Assembly: GCA_963846495.1 (NCBI GenBank)
Contig: CAWJWP010000017.1
Coordinates: 443,428-507,427 of the forward strand
Length of the DNA stretch: 64,000 bases
Direction: 5' to 3'
DNA from: DASYQD01 sp963846495
GTDB lineage: Bacteria > Acidobacteriota > Thermoanaerobaculia > Multivoradales > JAIOJS01
The position numbers were made by a program, and so were the translations under genes. Shown piece after piece: positions 1-9,778 of the stretch; the first letter of the stretch is position 1, and each line of letters opens with the position of its first letter. Under the pieces are notes generated by a model. The model made no database searches and was not told the origin of the DNA. It saw nothing but the letters and a program-made list of their open reading frames with translations.

Positions 1-1
1 C

Positions 2-436
2 CCCGCGCTTGACGAGGTGCACGCCGACGTCGCCCAGAACTATCTGCCGCCCCTGGAAGACGGCGGACCGTGGCGAACGAACATCTACTCCGTCCCGCCC
101 GTCGGTGGTGGCGACGGGGGCGCGGTCGTCACGGCCGAGGACGTGGAGCGATTCCTGCGCGCCGTGCAGCGCGGAGGGGTGTGGCACCTCGAACCGGCAG
201 ACGTCCTGACGCCGCGCGCCCGATCATGGGGGGAGTGGCAGGTCGGCTACGGCATGGACCTGCGACCCGACGGCGTCTGGGGCAAAGACGGCGGAGATCC
301 CGGCGTGCTCGTGATCTCGCGCTACCGCCCCTCCACCGACACCACCGCCGTGTTCCTGGCCAACGTCGACGAGGACGCCGTCGAGGACCTGGAGACCCTC
401 GCCTACAACGTCATCAACGCTGCCCTCGACACCTGA
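2..436 (+). CDS. Serine hydrolase (beta-lactamase-like) C-terminal fragment
   Basis: The frame is open from the left edge and ends with TGA, giving the last ~144 residues of a protein whose start lies outside the window. The pattern of a GDGGAVVTAEDVERFLRA helix, a GYGMDLRPDG strand and a GKDGGDPGVLVISRYRP strand resembles the C-terminal part of class C beta-lactamase/serine hydrolase proteins, where a Gly-rich strand before the end lines the active site. The catalytic SxxK would be upstream and cannot be seen. GC content and codon use are actinobacterial. The family call rests on the C-terminus alone. Confidence 0.6.
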   Translation, partial: PALDEVHADVAQNYLPPLEDGGPWRTNIYSVPPVGGGDGGAVVTAEDVERFLRAVQRGGVWHLEPADVLTPRARSWGEWQVGYGMDLRPDGVWGKDGGDPGVLVISRYRPSTDTTAVFLANVDEDAVEDLETLAYNVINAALDT

Positions 437-539
437 TCCAATGTGCCCGACCGGCGGTACCGGCACTCCGCATGGGCTCGTGAGAGCGTGATGTGCAGGA
501 CGCGGAGTCGCGCGTCCTGCGGCCTCCCTGTTCGACGTG

Positions 540-941
540 TCAACGTGGTCGTCGTGCTGCTCCTCGCGAAGAGGGGACGGGCCGGAGTGCGGCATCGTCG
601 AGTGGTGGCTCCGGGAACGCCGGGGCGAAGCCGGCCGCGAGGAGCAGGTCGTTGCGCTCCCGCAGCGTCAGGTCCATCGACTCCGCCAGCCGTACGACGA
701 TGTTGCGGCCGGGTCGGGAGCGGCCCCGTTCGATGAAGCTCACGTGCCGCTGGGTCGTATCCGCTCGTATCGCCGACTCCAGCTGGCTGATCCGCTGGGC
801 CGTGCGCGAACGTCGCAGCTCGGTCGGGAATCGAGACGCCAGCGCCGATCCTCGCCCACTCGGAACCTCGACACCGTTCCCTGCCGGGAGTTGCTGCGAA
901 GTCCGCCGCGCCGAGACGTCGCCAGTCGAGTCCCGAGTCAT
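540..941 (-). pseudogene. MmyB-like XRE transcriptional regulator, truncated
   Basis: About 133 residues are readable. After a poorly conserved N-terminus, the segment LRRSRTAQRISQLESAIRAD, then HVSFIERGRSRPGR and LTLRERNDLLLAAGFAP, is the canonical XRE helix-turn-helix of MmyB-type regulators. In that family a C-terminal ligand-binding domain follows and the protein is about 270 residues long. Here the frame stops shortly after PEPPLDD, so the ligand domain is missing through a frameshift or decay. The ATG overlaps the stop of the upstream NTF2-like gene (ATGA at 938-941), so the two were probably translationally coupled and the regulator may act on that small operon. Confidence 0.65.
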
Positions 942-1438
942 GCCGGTGCTGTCGCAGCGTCGAGAGACGAAGCACCGGCGGCGATCCGGATGTCCCACTC
1001 GTGGACGCGGGTCGTGTCGAGGTAGTCCTCCCAGCGCTGGATGACGCCCCAACGAGCGTCGATGCAGATGACGAGTCGGTTGGCGTAGACCTCGTGTCCG
1101 GCGGAGTCGACCGTGTGGTCGGTGGCGCGGATCCAGGTGCGGGTCCGCCAAGGTGGTCCGTTCACGAGGATGTCCTCGATGTCGATGCGGAGTCGGGCCT
1201 CGACGAAGCGTTGGGCAAAGGCTTCGAGCTCGCTGGCCCCAACGTGGGTCGGGGTCCCGTCCACTCCGCTCGTGACCCGTCCGAACTGGCGTGACCACGA
1301 GTTGTCGCCCGGGAACCGGAGCGTTGCATTGGGTGCTGCGGCGCGGCGCAGCGGGACGTGGTCGCCGGCGTTGAGTTTGGCGACGTTCCGTCGAAGTTGG
1401 GAACGGATCAGTGCTTTGTACATGTCGTCGCCTTTCAT
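938..1438 (-). CDS. SnoaL/NTF2-like protein
   Basis: This encodes ~166 residues starting at MKGDDMYKALIRSQLRR; a second ATG at 1423 is possible. The segment NGPPWRTRTWIRATDHTVDS followed by YANRLVICIDARWGVIQRWEDYLDTTRV has the alternating strands and the terminal 'W..I..xEDYLDT' pattern of the nuclear transport factor 2/SnoaL superfamily (small cone-shaped alpha+beta barrels; enzymes or ligand binders). No catalytic assignment is possible. It overlaps the XRE gene by four bases. Longer upstream starts are possible but lack a clear ribosome-binding site. Confidence 0.65.
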   Translation of the reverse strand: MKGDDMYKALIRSQLRRNVAKLNAGDHVPLRRAAAPNATLRFPGDNSWSRQFGRVTSGVDGTPTHVGASELEAFAQRFVEARLRIDIEDILVNGPPWRTRTWIRATDHTVDSAGHEVYANRLVICIDARWGVIQRWEDYLDTTRVHEWDIRIAAGASSLDAATAPA

Positions 1439-1823
1439 CGTTTCGTCGCGCCGGAGCTGTGAACCGTGCGGGGTCCCGTTCGACAGGACGGCGTTGGGCG
1501 TCGGCCGTCGCGGGGCCGAGTCGTCGGCGTGCGCCCGCACCCTGGCTGCCGTCGCCGTGACTGGTCGCCCTACGTCGCACACCGGCATGACGTCCACGTT
1601 CGAGCGAACGGCGCACGTGGGCCATCCCAGATTGCTGGGCTGTTCGCCAGGGAGTAGTCGGCCGAGCTCCGTTGCTGAGACTCAGCCCACCCTCGCGGCG
1701 TTCGAGGACGGTGCTGATCGCGTTGCTCGGCATCGCCGCCAGACAGTCGATCGGCATACGTGGGCCGTCTTGCGATCACGTCAGGATGAAGCGGTGGCCG
1801 ACCCCGGGACCGGTTCGCGATCG
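1439..1823. other. Gap without a supported gene (385 bp)
   Basis: No recognisable protein was found on either strand. The open frames here are long only because of the high GC content. It separates two minus-strand NTF2-like genes and presumably holds the promoter for the 1438 gene. Confidence 0.4.
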
Positions 1824-2189
1824 TCAGCTGACGCCGGGCCAGCGCGACATGTCGGCATACGTGTTGTCGCGCACGACCTTGCCGTCACGCCAGGTGAGCA
1901 CGGCGCAGAACGGCAGACGCCACTCGTCGCCACGGTCGGGGTCGAGCAACACGCCCTCGACGGTGACGACGTCGCCGGCCGAGTGGGTCTGCTCGACGCG
2001 GATCGTGCGCCGGGGCGCGGCGGCGAGGACCCGCAGCTCGAACTTGCGCAGCTTCTCGTGGCCGAGCTGGACGCCGCTGAAGCTGCAGTCGGGCACGTAG
2101 AGCTCGGTGATCATGCGCTCGACGTCGGTGTTGAACGTCTCGGCCCAGCGGGCGACCAGCCCGACGTCCACCGCAGTGTGCTCGTCCAT
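1824..2189 (-). CDS. NTF2-like (SnoaL-like) domain protein
   Basis: This encodes 121 residues from MDEHTAVDVGLVARWAETFN. It shows the usual one-domain SnoaL layout: an N-terminal helix with W..xFN, VERMITELYVPDCSF, a strand block ending PRRTIRVEQTHSAGDVVTVEGV, and a C-terminal WRDGKVVRDNTYADMSRW. This last motif is typical of polyketide-cyclase-like/NTF2-like small proteins of actinobacteria. The ATG was chosen because the domain begins immediately and upstream residues are low-complexity. It is divergent from the DsbA-like gene at 2271, with ~80 bp between the starts. Confidence 0.75.
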   Translation of the reverse strand: MDEHTAVDVGLVARWAETFNTDVERMITELYVPDCSFSGVQLGHEKLRKFELRVLAAAPRRTIRVEQTHSAGDVVTVEGVLLDPDRGDEWRLPFCAVLTWRDGKVVRDNTYADMSRWPGVS

Positions 2190-2270
2190 GTCGACCCCCT
2201 TCGTCGCCGGCAGCGTAGGACTCGCCGCCGGGACGACCTGCCCTCCGGGCGCAGCGCTAGGTTCCCGCGC

Positions 2271-2947
2271 ATGTCCGACGAGTACGACGTCGAGTTCTTC
2301 TGGGATCCGGTCTGCCCATGGGCGTGGCTCACGTCGCGGTGGGTGGCCGAGGTCGCCGCCCAGCGCAACCTGCGCGTCGACTGGCGCTTCATCTGCCTGC
2401 GCCTGCTCAACGCGGCGAAGGACTACGAGCGCGACTTCCCGGCCGGCTACATCGCCGGTCACGGCAGCGGCCAGAAGCTGCTGCGCGTCGCCGCCGCGGT
2501 GCGTGATGCCGAGGGCCGCGACCCGATCGGCGACCTCTACACGCAGTTCGGCGGCGACATCCACGTCCGCGGCCGGCGCGAGGAGATCGTCGGCGACGTA
2601 CGAGGCCGGGTTCCCCGACTACCTGCGCTCGGTCGGCGTCGCCGACGCCTACGTCGGCGCGGCCAACGACGAGCGATGGGACGCCGTGCTCCAGGCCGAG
2701 ACCGACGAGGCGCTGAGCCGCACCGGCAAGCGACGTCGGCACGCCGATCATCAGCTTCCGGCGCGACGGCGAGATGCACTCGTTCTTCGGGCCGGTGATC
2801 AGCAGCGTGCCACGTGGGGCCGAGGCGCTGCGCCTGTGGGACGCCGTCTGGGAGGTGGCGACGTTCCCGGGCGTCGCCGAGCTCAAGCGGTCGCTGCGCG
2901 AACGTCCGCAGCTCGCCGACAGCCTCGGCCCGGTCGAGACCAGCTGA
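2271..2947 (+). CDS. DsbA-family (HCCA isomerase-like) oxidoreductase, two frameshifts
   Basis: The protein begins MSDEYDVEFFWDPVCPWAWL, with the single-Cys CPWAW variant of the thioredoxin active site seen in DsbA-like proteins related to 2-hydroxychromene-2-carboxylate isomerase. Reading passes from frame 0 to frame 1 near 2600 (TYEAGFPDYLRSVGVADAYV) and to frame 2 near 2732 (VGTPIISFRRDGEMHSFFGP, the cis-Pro loop region), ending in LADSLGPVETS. Joining the pieces gives ~225 residues, normal for the family. The shifts look like indels, since each piece matches the family in order without gaps. Confidence 0.75.
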
Positions 2948-3464
2948 CGGTCGGAGGGCCGTCGGCCGGGATCCACGAGTGCCGGCCTTGACAACTCCCC
3001 TCTTGAACGGGGCTGTGTTGTACCGGACGCTCATCACCGCCGGAGTTGCGGCGATCCCGGACAGACGCAGCTCGTTCAGCTGCTGGTGGTCTCGGACACC
3101 TCGAGGGTCGGCCAATCGACCGTGAGCGTGCCGCCGTCGGGCACATCGTCCCAGTACCGGGCGAGTCGGTCGGCGGCGCGGTTAGCACGGATGAGTTGGC
3201 GGCCTGGTCGTGTGGGATGCGCCCTCGTCCGATGGGCATGTAGCCGCCGCGGAACCGGCCGCGAGCAGGTCGGACCGCCTCCCACCAGGCCATCGGCGTC
3301 GGGTCATCGACGCGATGGAAGTGACGGTCAGACCCGGGTTGCGCCTGGTCATGGAACCGTTGTCCTGCGAGCGGCTGATGGACGTCCGCTCGGTTTCGGC
3401 GATCCCGGCGCTGCGTCTGCCGCGTGAGAGCCACATCGGATGCCACCGTGTCAGGCGGATCACG
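2948..3464. other. Gap with possible minus-strand coding remnant
   Basis: Between the DsbA-like gene and the DHFR-family gene there is no confident gene. On the minus strand, frame pieces around 3076-3350 contain plausible protein segments (PTPMAWWEAVRPARGRFRGG, then NRAADRLARYWDDVPDGG) that would need a frameshift to join. I do not recognise the family. Confidence 0.3.
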
Positions 3465-4034
3465 TCAGGCCGGAGCTCGCATGGGCCGGTATCGCAGGGC
3501 GACCGCCCCCGACCGGAACTCGTGGCGATCCACGAGCTCGAGCTGGATGCGCTCGCGCAGACCGGCGAGCAGCGTCGGCCCGTGTCCGGCGAGGACCGGC
3601 TGCACAACGAACTCGTACTCGTCGATCAGCCCCAGATCTGCCAACGCCAGGGGGAGCGTCACGCCACCCACCCACAGGCCCTCGCCCGGCTCCTGCTTGA
3701 GCCGCTGAACCGCCTGCCCCAGGTCGCCTCGCACCAGCTCGGCGTTCCAGTCGACCTCGCTCAGCGTGCTCGACACGACGTACTTCTTCGCTCGGTCGAT
3801 GGCCTCGGCGAACGGGATCTCCCACTCGCCCATCCAGTCCGGCCACGTGCCCGAGGCCGGCTGCCGCCACGCCGACTCCATCATCTCGTAGGTCACCCGG
3901 CCGAACAGCAGGGCATCGGCTCGCTCCATCTGAGCGGTCCAGTAGCGCATCGACTCCTCGTCCGGGGGAAGCCCTGCCTCGTGGTGGCAGCAGCCGTCGA
4001 GCGTGACGTTGATCGAGTATCGAAGTGGTCTCAT
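3465..4034 (-). CDS. Dihydrofolate reductase family (RibD C-terminal) protein
   Basis: This encodes 189 residues starting MRPLRYSINVTLDGCCHHEA. The fold markers are an N-terminal strand with 'S.NVTLDG', ADALLFGRVTYEMMESAW (the NADPH-loop helix), YVVSSTLSEVDWNAELV, the GLWVGGVTLPLALADLGLIDEYEFVVQPVLAGHG segment that carries the second nucleotide-binding glycines, and a short C-terminal strand. Actinobacterial genomes hold many such stand-alone RibD_C/DHFR-like reductases with unknown substrates. The gene is intact and has the expected length. Confidence 0.85.
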   Translation of the reverse strand: MRPLRYSINVTLDGCCHHEAGLPPDEESMRYWTAQMERADALLFGRVTYEMMESAWRQPASGTWPDWMGEWEIPFAEAIDRAKKYVVSSTLSEVDWNAELVRGDLGQAVQRLKQEPGEGLWVGGVTLPLALADLGLIDEYEFVVQPVLAGHGPTLLAGLRERIQLELVDRHEFRSGAVALRYRPMRAPA

Positions 4035-4263
4035 CTCGTTGCTCTCCCTTGATGCGCGCGCGCGTTCACCGGACCGTACTCAGACGACTGCCGGCGCCGA
4101 TTCTCATCGGCGCCCGCGCTTGTTGCGTCAGACAATCGGAGCAGCGATGGGAGACGCCTTCCGATCCGTCTGGCCGGGGCCCAGCCCGACGCAGTTCCGA
4201 GTGACTGACGGTGTACGACGACCTGGCGGCGGCGGCCGCCTTGCGTCGGCGATGCTGTGACGC

Positions 4264-5108
4264 ATGGAGTACGTGTCCAGAGTGCCGCGACCACCGCTGG
4301 ACGGGCTGATCGACGACCTCTACTAACTGGAGGGCGCGCCGCCGTACTGCCGGCTGACACTCCCACCGATGCCGTCGGCGGTGCTCATCGTGAACCTCGG
4401 GGCGCCGTTCCGCGTCCGCGCCAGCACCGACATCGAGGCGGCCGAGTACGCCGACGGCGTCGTGATCACCACGCTAACCCAAGCCTTGGATTTCGGCTAC
4501 CCGCCAGGGACGCGGTCAGTCGGCGTGCACCTCAAGGCAGGGGGCCGGCGGCGTTCCTACCGATGCCCGGGCCGAGTTGCGCGACCGGCCTATGACGGTC
4601 GAGAACGTCTGGGGCCGCCGGCGAGCGTCGAGCTGCGCGAGCGGCTGGCCGCGGCGACGTCTCCGCACGAGATGCTGACGCTGCTCGAAGACGAGTTGCT
4701 GCGACGGTCCGCGCGACGGCCGGGCTCCCGCTCGTCCGCCACACGAGCGCGCTGCTCGCGGCGACGGCGGGCGCGGTGGCGATCGGCGAGCTCAGCGCCG
4801 CGGCCGGCGTGAGCCGCACGTACCTCGCGCAGCGCTTCACGGAGGTCGTCGGGCTGACGCCGAAGCGGCTCGCGCGGACGTACCGCTTCGCGGCCGCCGT
4901 GCGGGCGATCGACGCGGCCGGCCCGGTCGACTGGAGCGAGGTCGCGCACCGCGCCGGGGTCTACGACCAGGCCTCACTTCGGCTCACGATCTCCGTGGCC
5001 TTCACTGGGGCCTACGCCGACCCTGCACCTCGATGCCTTCGGCGACGCTTCATGCGCGAGCACCCCGGCTCATGTGCTCGTACGTGGGCACCGCTTCCGG
5101 CCGATTGA
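4264..5108 (+). pseudogene. AraC-family regulator, broken
   Basis: The start MEYVSRVPRPPLDGLIDDLY is immediately followed by an in-frame TAA. Reading resumes as PPMPSAVLIVNLGAPFRVRA and GYPPGTRSVGVHLK, the N-terminal sensor domain of a common actinobacterial AraC family. Later pieces give IGELSAAAGVSRTYLAQRF and GLTPKRLARTYRFAAAV, the first AraC helix-turn-helix and linker, then YDQASL with a scrambled second helix-turn-helix. At least three indels and one stop are needed, so it is either decayed or badly sequenced. The neighbouring DHFR-family fragment at 5179 is the type of gene such regulators often adjoin. Confidence 0.7.
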
Positions 5109-5178
5109 TTTCCCTACCAAGACCGTGCCTGTCCGGACACACGACGATGGACCTTCCCGAGTGGAGGAGTGAGGGCCG

Positions 5179-5378
5179 ATGGGCAACGTCGTCATGTACA
5201 GCACGGTGTCGGTGGATGGCTTCATCGCTGACGCGGGAGGACCAGCCCGGACCGCTGTTCGACTGGCTGACGAGCGGTGACGTGCCCGTTGGACGAGAGC
5301 GGCGTGTTGAAAGGCGTCGCAGACGTCCTACGACTACGTCTGGCCGTACTGGAACGAGATCGGAGTGACGATCGCCGG
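5179..5378 (+). pseudogene. DHFR-family protein, 5' fragment cut by the join
   Basis: It starts MGNVVMYSTVSVDGFIAD behind a purine-rich GGAGTGAGGG. With small indels it continues DQPGPLFDWLTSGDVP, then DESGVL and SYDYVWPYWNEIGVTIAG. This is the N-terminal third of a typical actinobacterial dihydrofolate-reductase-family protein (about 190 residues when complete). The match ends abruptly at about 5378, where a sequence of a different genome type begins. The rest of the gene is absent from the window. Confidence 0.7.
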
Positions 5379-6179
5379 GAGATTCGAACCGAAACGCCGA
5401 TCGCGAAAATTCTTTTGCGGAACGGCGAAGCGAAAGGCGTGGTGCTTGAGAACGGTGATGAATTCTACGCCGACGTTATCTCATCCAGCGTCGATCCGCG
5501 TCTGACATTTATGAAGATGGTTGGCGAAGAGCATCTACCGGAAGACTTCGTCGAGGACATCAAGCGATATAAGTTTCGCGGTTCGTCCGGCAAGGTGAAT
5601 CTTGCGCTCGATGCATTGCCGGATTTCAAAGCGATGCCCGGCGCGGGGCCGCATCTGCGCGGCGCAGTCTCAATTTCGCCGAGCGTCGAATACATGGAAC
5701 GCGCTTACGACGATGCGAAATACGGCCGCTTCTCAAGACGGCCCTACATCGACATGGTAATTCCGTCGCTCACTGATCCTTCGGTTGCGCCGCCCGGCAA
5801 GCACGTCATGTCATGTTTCGTGCAGTACGCGCCGTACAATTTGAAGGAAGGGAACTGGGACGAGAAGCGCGAAGAGTTCGGCGACACCGTCATCAACACA
5901 ATCGCAGAGCACGCCCCGAACATTCGAGACATCATTCTGCACCGGCAGGTCGTAACGCCGCTCGATCTTGAGCGCGAATTTGGATTGTCGGAAGGAAACA
6001 TCTTTCAAGGTGAGCTGACTCTTGAGCAGCTCTTTTTCCTCCGACCCGCTCCGGGTTGGGCGCAGTATCGTTCGCCAATCAAGAACCTTTACATGTGCGG
6101 CTCGGCAACGCATCCGGGCGGCGGCATCATGGGCGCGAACGGCCGGAATGCGGCGATGATGATCTTGAAGGACAAATAA
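5379..6179 (+). pseudogene. PYROXD2-like FAD oxidoreductase, 5' end missing
   Basis: The frame picks up in the middle of the protein at EIRTETPIAKILLRNGEAKGV and runs 266 residues to a normal C-terminus, LYMCGSATHPGGGIMGANGRNAA, the FAD-contacting motif of the phytoene desaturase/amine oxidase-like group that includes PYROXD2. Aligned with the paralogue at 6242, about the first 270 residues, including the GxGxxG dinucleotide fold, are absent. The loss coincides with the composition change at ~5379, so it is an artefact of joining rather than a gene boundary. It lies 62 bp upstream of its paralogue, probably in one operon. Confidence 0.85.
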
Positions 6180-6241
6180 GTTTGGAGTGCGGCGGCAAGC
6201 GTTAGCGCGACGCCGCTTTGGATGATTCGAGGACCAACGGC

Positions 6242-7851
6242 ATGACTGAAACCAAAGCGCCGTCGCCGCTTCGCTCTGCCGGCGCACTCCAAAGAGTCAT
6301 CATTCTCGGCTCAGGCCACAACGCGCTTGTCACCGCGTACTACCTCGCGAAGGCAGGACTGAAACCTTTAGTGTTGGAGCGCCGTGAAGCGATCGGCGGC
6401 GCATGCGTCACTGAAGAATTTCATCCGGGCTTTCGTTGTTCGACTTTGGCCGGCAGCGCCGGCCCCTTCTGCCTGAGATCGTCGATAACCTCGAACTACA
6501 AAAGCATGGCGTCGAGTTCATCAAACCTACCGTCAAAGTTTGCGCATTGAATCTGAACGGGCCGGCGATCAGCATTTATGAAGACGCCAGACGCACGAGC
6601 GAAGAACTGGCGTCGGTGTCGTCGCGCGATGCGGCGAAGTATCCGGAATTCGTCGCGACGTTTGAGCGCATCGGTCGCGCGCTCAGACCTTTACTGACTC
6701 TGACGCCGCCGAATATCGACGCACCTTCGAAGCGCGAGTTGTGGAATCTTGGGAAACTTGGCTGGGCAGTTCGCGGGCTTGGAAAGAAAGATGAATATCG
6801 GCTGTTGCGTTACGGCCCGATGGCGGTTGCCGACCTGGCTGCCGAATGGTTCGAGACTGAGTCGTTGCGAGCGATCGTCGCCGCCCGCGGAATTTTCGGC
6901 GCCTTCGCCGGTCCCTGGTCGGCGGGAACGTGCGGCCAAGTTCTGTTACAGGCCGCGAACGATGGCAGCGCCATCGCCCCGGCAGCTTTCGTCAAAGGTG
7001 GCATGGGCGCTTTGACACAGGCGCTCGCGAAAGCAGCCACCGAAGCCGGAGCGGAAATTCGCACCAACACGGAAGTAGCGCGAATCGAAGTTGCCGATGG
7101 CCGAGTGTCGAAAGTTGTGCTCTCGAGTGGCGAAGAGTTGCCGGCGTGGACCTGCGTATCTTCGCATGATCCTGGCGTGACCTTTCTTGAGTTGATGGAT
7201 CCGGGCGAGCTGGAACCCAGTTTCAGAAACAAGATTCAGAACTATCGCGCCGTGGGAACAGTCGCAAAAGTACATCTGGCGCTGTCGGCGCTGCCGGAAT
7301 TTGAGAATGGCTGTGTCGAGAAGCTCTCCGGACGAATTCACATCGGTCCGGAGATTGACTATCTCGAACGCGCTTTCGACGCCGCGAAGTATGGTGAGTT
7401 CTCACCGCAGCCGTACATGGATATTACGATTCCGACGCTAACCGATTCGTCCTTAGCTCCGAACGGTGCCCACGTGATGTCGATTCATGCACAGTTCGCG
7501 CCGTATGAGTTGAGAAAGGGGGACTGGGATTCTCGCCGGGAAGAACTGGGTGATGTGATTGTCAACGTACTGTCGGCTTATGCGCCGGACCTGAAGAAGC
7601 TGATCGTTGGCCGGCAAGTTTTGACGCCACTCGATCTTGAACGAACGTACGGGCTCAGCGGTGGCCACATTCACCACGGCGAGATGTCTCTTGATCAGCT
7701 CTTTGCGTTCCGGCCCGTGATTGGGTACGCGCGATATCGAACACCAATCGCAGGGCTTTACCTGTGCGGCTCAGGAACGCATCCCGGCGGCGGAGTGACG
7801 GGCGCGCCGGGGTTGAATGCGAGTCGCGAGATTCTGAAGGACTTGAAATAA
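6242..7851 (+). CDS. PYROXD2-like NAD(P)/FAD-dependent oxidoreductase, one frameshift
   Basis: The protein (~536 residues once joined) begins MTETKAPSP, with RVIILGSGHNALVTAYYLAKAG (GxGxxG-like FAD fold, ~residue 22) and LVLERREAIGGACVTEE. A shift near 6468, in the GGCCCC run after FRCSTLAGSAGP, moves reading to LLPEIVDNLELQKHGVEF; restoring one C repairs it. It ends LYLCGSGTHPGGGVTGAPGLNAS. The start was chosen for its GAGG nine bases upstream. It is paralogous to the preceding gene along the whole shared length. The substrate is unknown; the family oxidises or isomerises polyisoprenoid or polyketide-like compounds. Confidence 0.88.
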
Positions 7852-7878
7852 GAGCTAAGAGCAAAGGGCAAAGAGCCC

Positions 7879-7968
7879 TTCGTCCCGCTAGGGACGAAAT
7901 GTCTATAGTCACACGACCGCAAAATAATTTAGCCTCGCAAGAAGCGATGTGTCGCTTCTTGCGAGGCT
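7879..7968. terminator. Two hairpins between convergent genes
   Basis: An 8-bp stem with a GCTA loop (7879-7898) is followed by a perfect 17-bp stem with a TGTG loop (arms 7931-7947 and 7952-7968). They sit between the convergent oxidoreductase and permease genes, so the long stem may end transcription from both sides. The first hairpin belongs to a CGTCCC...GGGACG repeat type; a degenerate relative is near 32010. Confidence 0.55.
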
Positions 7969-8032
7969 GCTTACCCTCAAAGCGTTGCGAGTTCTATAAA
8001 CATCTCGCTCCTAACGGAGCGATGAAAACATC

Positions 8033-9778
8033 CTACGCCGCGCTCTCCTTAGACATTCCAATCACGGCGCCAATCGCAGCGAACAACAATCCAACTCCCA
8101 TGAAAGCGAAGCCGATGATGGTGCGGGTGCCTTCCACGAATCCGGTACCGACTAACCGAATCCACTCGGCCGGTCCGGCGTCGTGAGGGACGATCATTAA
8201 CCCCGTTGCGATTAAGAAAGATCCGAACGCCATCAGCATCAGCCACGAAGACGTGATCCGTGCCCGGCCCATCTTCTGGCCAATCTCGCTGTGCGAGTAG
8301 CCGTACGACAGATAGACCGCGAAGCCCAGCGCCAGCCAGGCGATGAAGCGCCAGTACGATCCGCCGGGCAGGTAGTAGATCAAGAACGCACATGTCACCG
8401 CGCCGAGGCCCGGCAGAAGCCATGGCCCCAGGGGGACTCTGAACGGCCGGTGGCGATGCGGATCTTTATACCTCAGAACGATCACGCCGACGCACACCAG
8501 AATGAAAGCGAAGAGCGTCCCGATGTTTGTCAGGCTGACCATCTCGTCGACGGTCGCGAACGCTGCGATGCCGCCGACGAACACGCCGGTGAGTATCGTC
8601 GTTACGTGCGGAGTCTTGAAACGTGGATGGACGGAAGCAAAAACTGAAGGCAGCAAGCCATCGCGCGCCATCGAAAAGAAAATTCTCGGCTGGCCCAACT
8701 GAAACACCAGCAGAACAGCGGTGTGCGCGACCACTGAGCCGAACGCGATCACACCGGACTGCCAACGAGCGTTGGGCGCTACTGAAGTCAGCGCGACGGA
8801 CAGTGATTTGTCGAGGTCACCCTTGGACCAAGTGCTTAAAGCTTCGAAAGGCACTGCGCCGGTGAACACCGCGGCGACCGCAACGTACAGAACGGTGCAG
8901 ACGATCAAGCTGGCGATAATCCCAATCGGCAAATCACGCGCCGGGTTCTTGGTTTCTTCGGCCACGGTCGAAACCGCGTCAAATCCGATGTAGGCAAAGA
9001 AAACGACCGCGGCGCCAGTGAACGTTCCTGACCATCCCATGGGCTGGAAAGGCTTCCAGTTCTCGACCATCGTCGACGGCGAGACGAAATAGAGCATCAA
9101 GGTGATGAAGAACAACAACACGATGATCTTGATCGCGACCATCCCGGCGTTGAAGTTGGCGGACTCTTTGATTCCCCACACGAGCACGATCGTGACCAGG
9201 GCGACGATGCCGAAGGCGGGCGCATTAAAAACGATTGAGTACCCAAATAAGTTCGGCGCCGCCGCAAGCACTTCAGGAGTTGCCGTGCGATAGTTGTTAA
9301 CCAGCCATTCAGGCAGCGTGATGCCTATTGTCCTAAGGAACTCATTGAAGTAACCGGCCCAGCTAATCGCCACCGCGACGTTTCCGATGGCGTATTCGAT
9401 GATGAGGTCCCAGCCGATAATCCAGGCGACGACTTCACCCAGAGTCGCGTACGAGTATGTGTAAGCCGAACCGGAGATCGGCACCATCGACGCAAGCTCG
9501 GCGTAGCACAACGCGGTGAAGCCGCAGACGACGGCCGTAATTACGAAGGACAGCATCAACGACGCGCCGGCGCCGGGCCTTACCAGAAGGCCTTCGAGAG
9601 TTTTCTCGCCGGCCGCCGCCGTTCCAACCGTCGCAAAGATTCCTGCGCCGATGATCGCGCCGATGCCGATTAGCGTGACGTCCAAAGCACCCAACGTCCG
9701 CTTCAAGGAAAACTGTGGCCCGCCGGCGGCCGCCAAAATGTCGTCCAGATTTTTCGTGCGAAAGATTCCGCGCAGCAA
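8033..9778 (-). CDS. APC-family cationic amino-acid permease
   Basis: This encodes 581 residues beginning MLRGIFRTKNLDDILAAAGG. After a cytosolic N-terminus comes LGALDVTLIGIGAIIGAGIF, the signature first transmembrane helix of APC transporters with its unwound GAGIF segment. About 14 hydrophobic helices follow, including YAELASMVPISGSAYTYSYA and FFAYIGFDAVSTVAEETKNP. The length and the 14-helix plan fit the CAT (cationic amino acid transporter) subgroup, which couples amino-acid uptake to the membrane gradient. It is convergent with the oxidoreductase operon and intact. Substrate specificity cannot be read from the sequence. Confidence 0.9.
   Translation of the reverse strand: MLRGIFRTKNLDDILAAAGGPQFSLKRTLGALDVTLIGIGAIIGAGIFATVGTAAAGEKTLEGLLVRPGAGASLMLSFVITAVVCGFTALCYAELASMVPISGSAYTYSYATLGEVVAWIIGWDLIIEYAIGNVAVAISWAGYFNEFLRTIGITLPEWLVNNYRTATPEVLAAAPNLFGYSIVFNAPAFGIVALVTIVLVWGIKESANFNAGMVAIKIIVLLFFITLMLYFVSPSTMVENWKPFQPMGWSGTFTGAAVVFFAYIGFDAVSTVAEETKNPARDLPIGIIASLIVCTVLYVAVAAVFTGAVPFEALSTWSKGDLDKSLSVALTSVAPNARWQSGVIAFGSVVAHTAVLLVFQLGQPRIFFSMARDGLLPSVFASVHPRFKTPHVTTILTGVFVGGIAAFATVDEMVSLTNIGTLFAFILVCVGVIVLRYKDPHRHRPFRVPLGPWLLPGLGAVTCAFLIYYLPGGSYWRFIAWLALGFAVYLSYGYSHSEIGQKMGRARITSSWLMLMAFGSFLIATGLMIVPHDAGPAEWIRLVGTGFVEGTRTIIGFAFMGVGLLFAAIGAVIGMSKESAA

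Noticed and set aside
1113..2798. 561-codon plus-strand frame across the NTF2-like genes
   Set aside because: GC-rich DNA gives long antisense frames. The opposite strand holds recognisable NTF2-like and XRE proteins.
3210..4052. 280-codon plus-strand frame opposite the DHFR-family gene
   Set aside because: It is the shadow of the intact minus-strand DHFR-family gene and has no family features.
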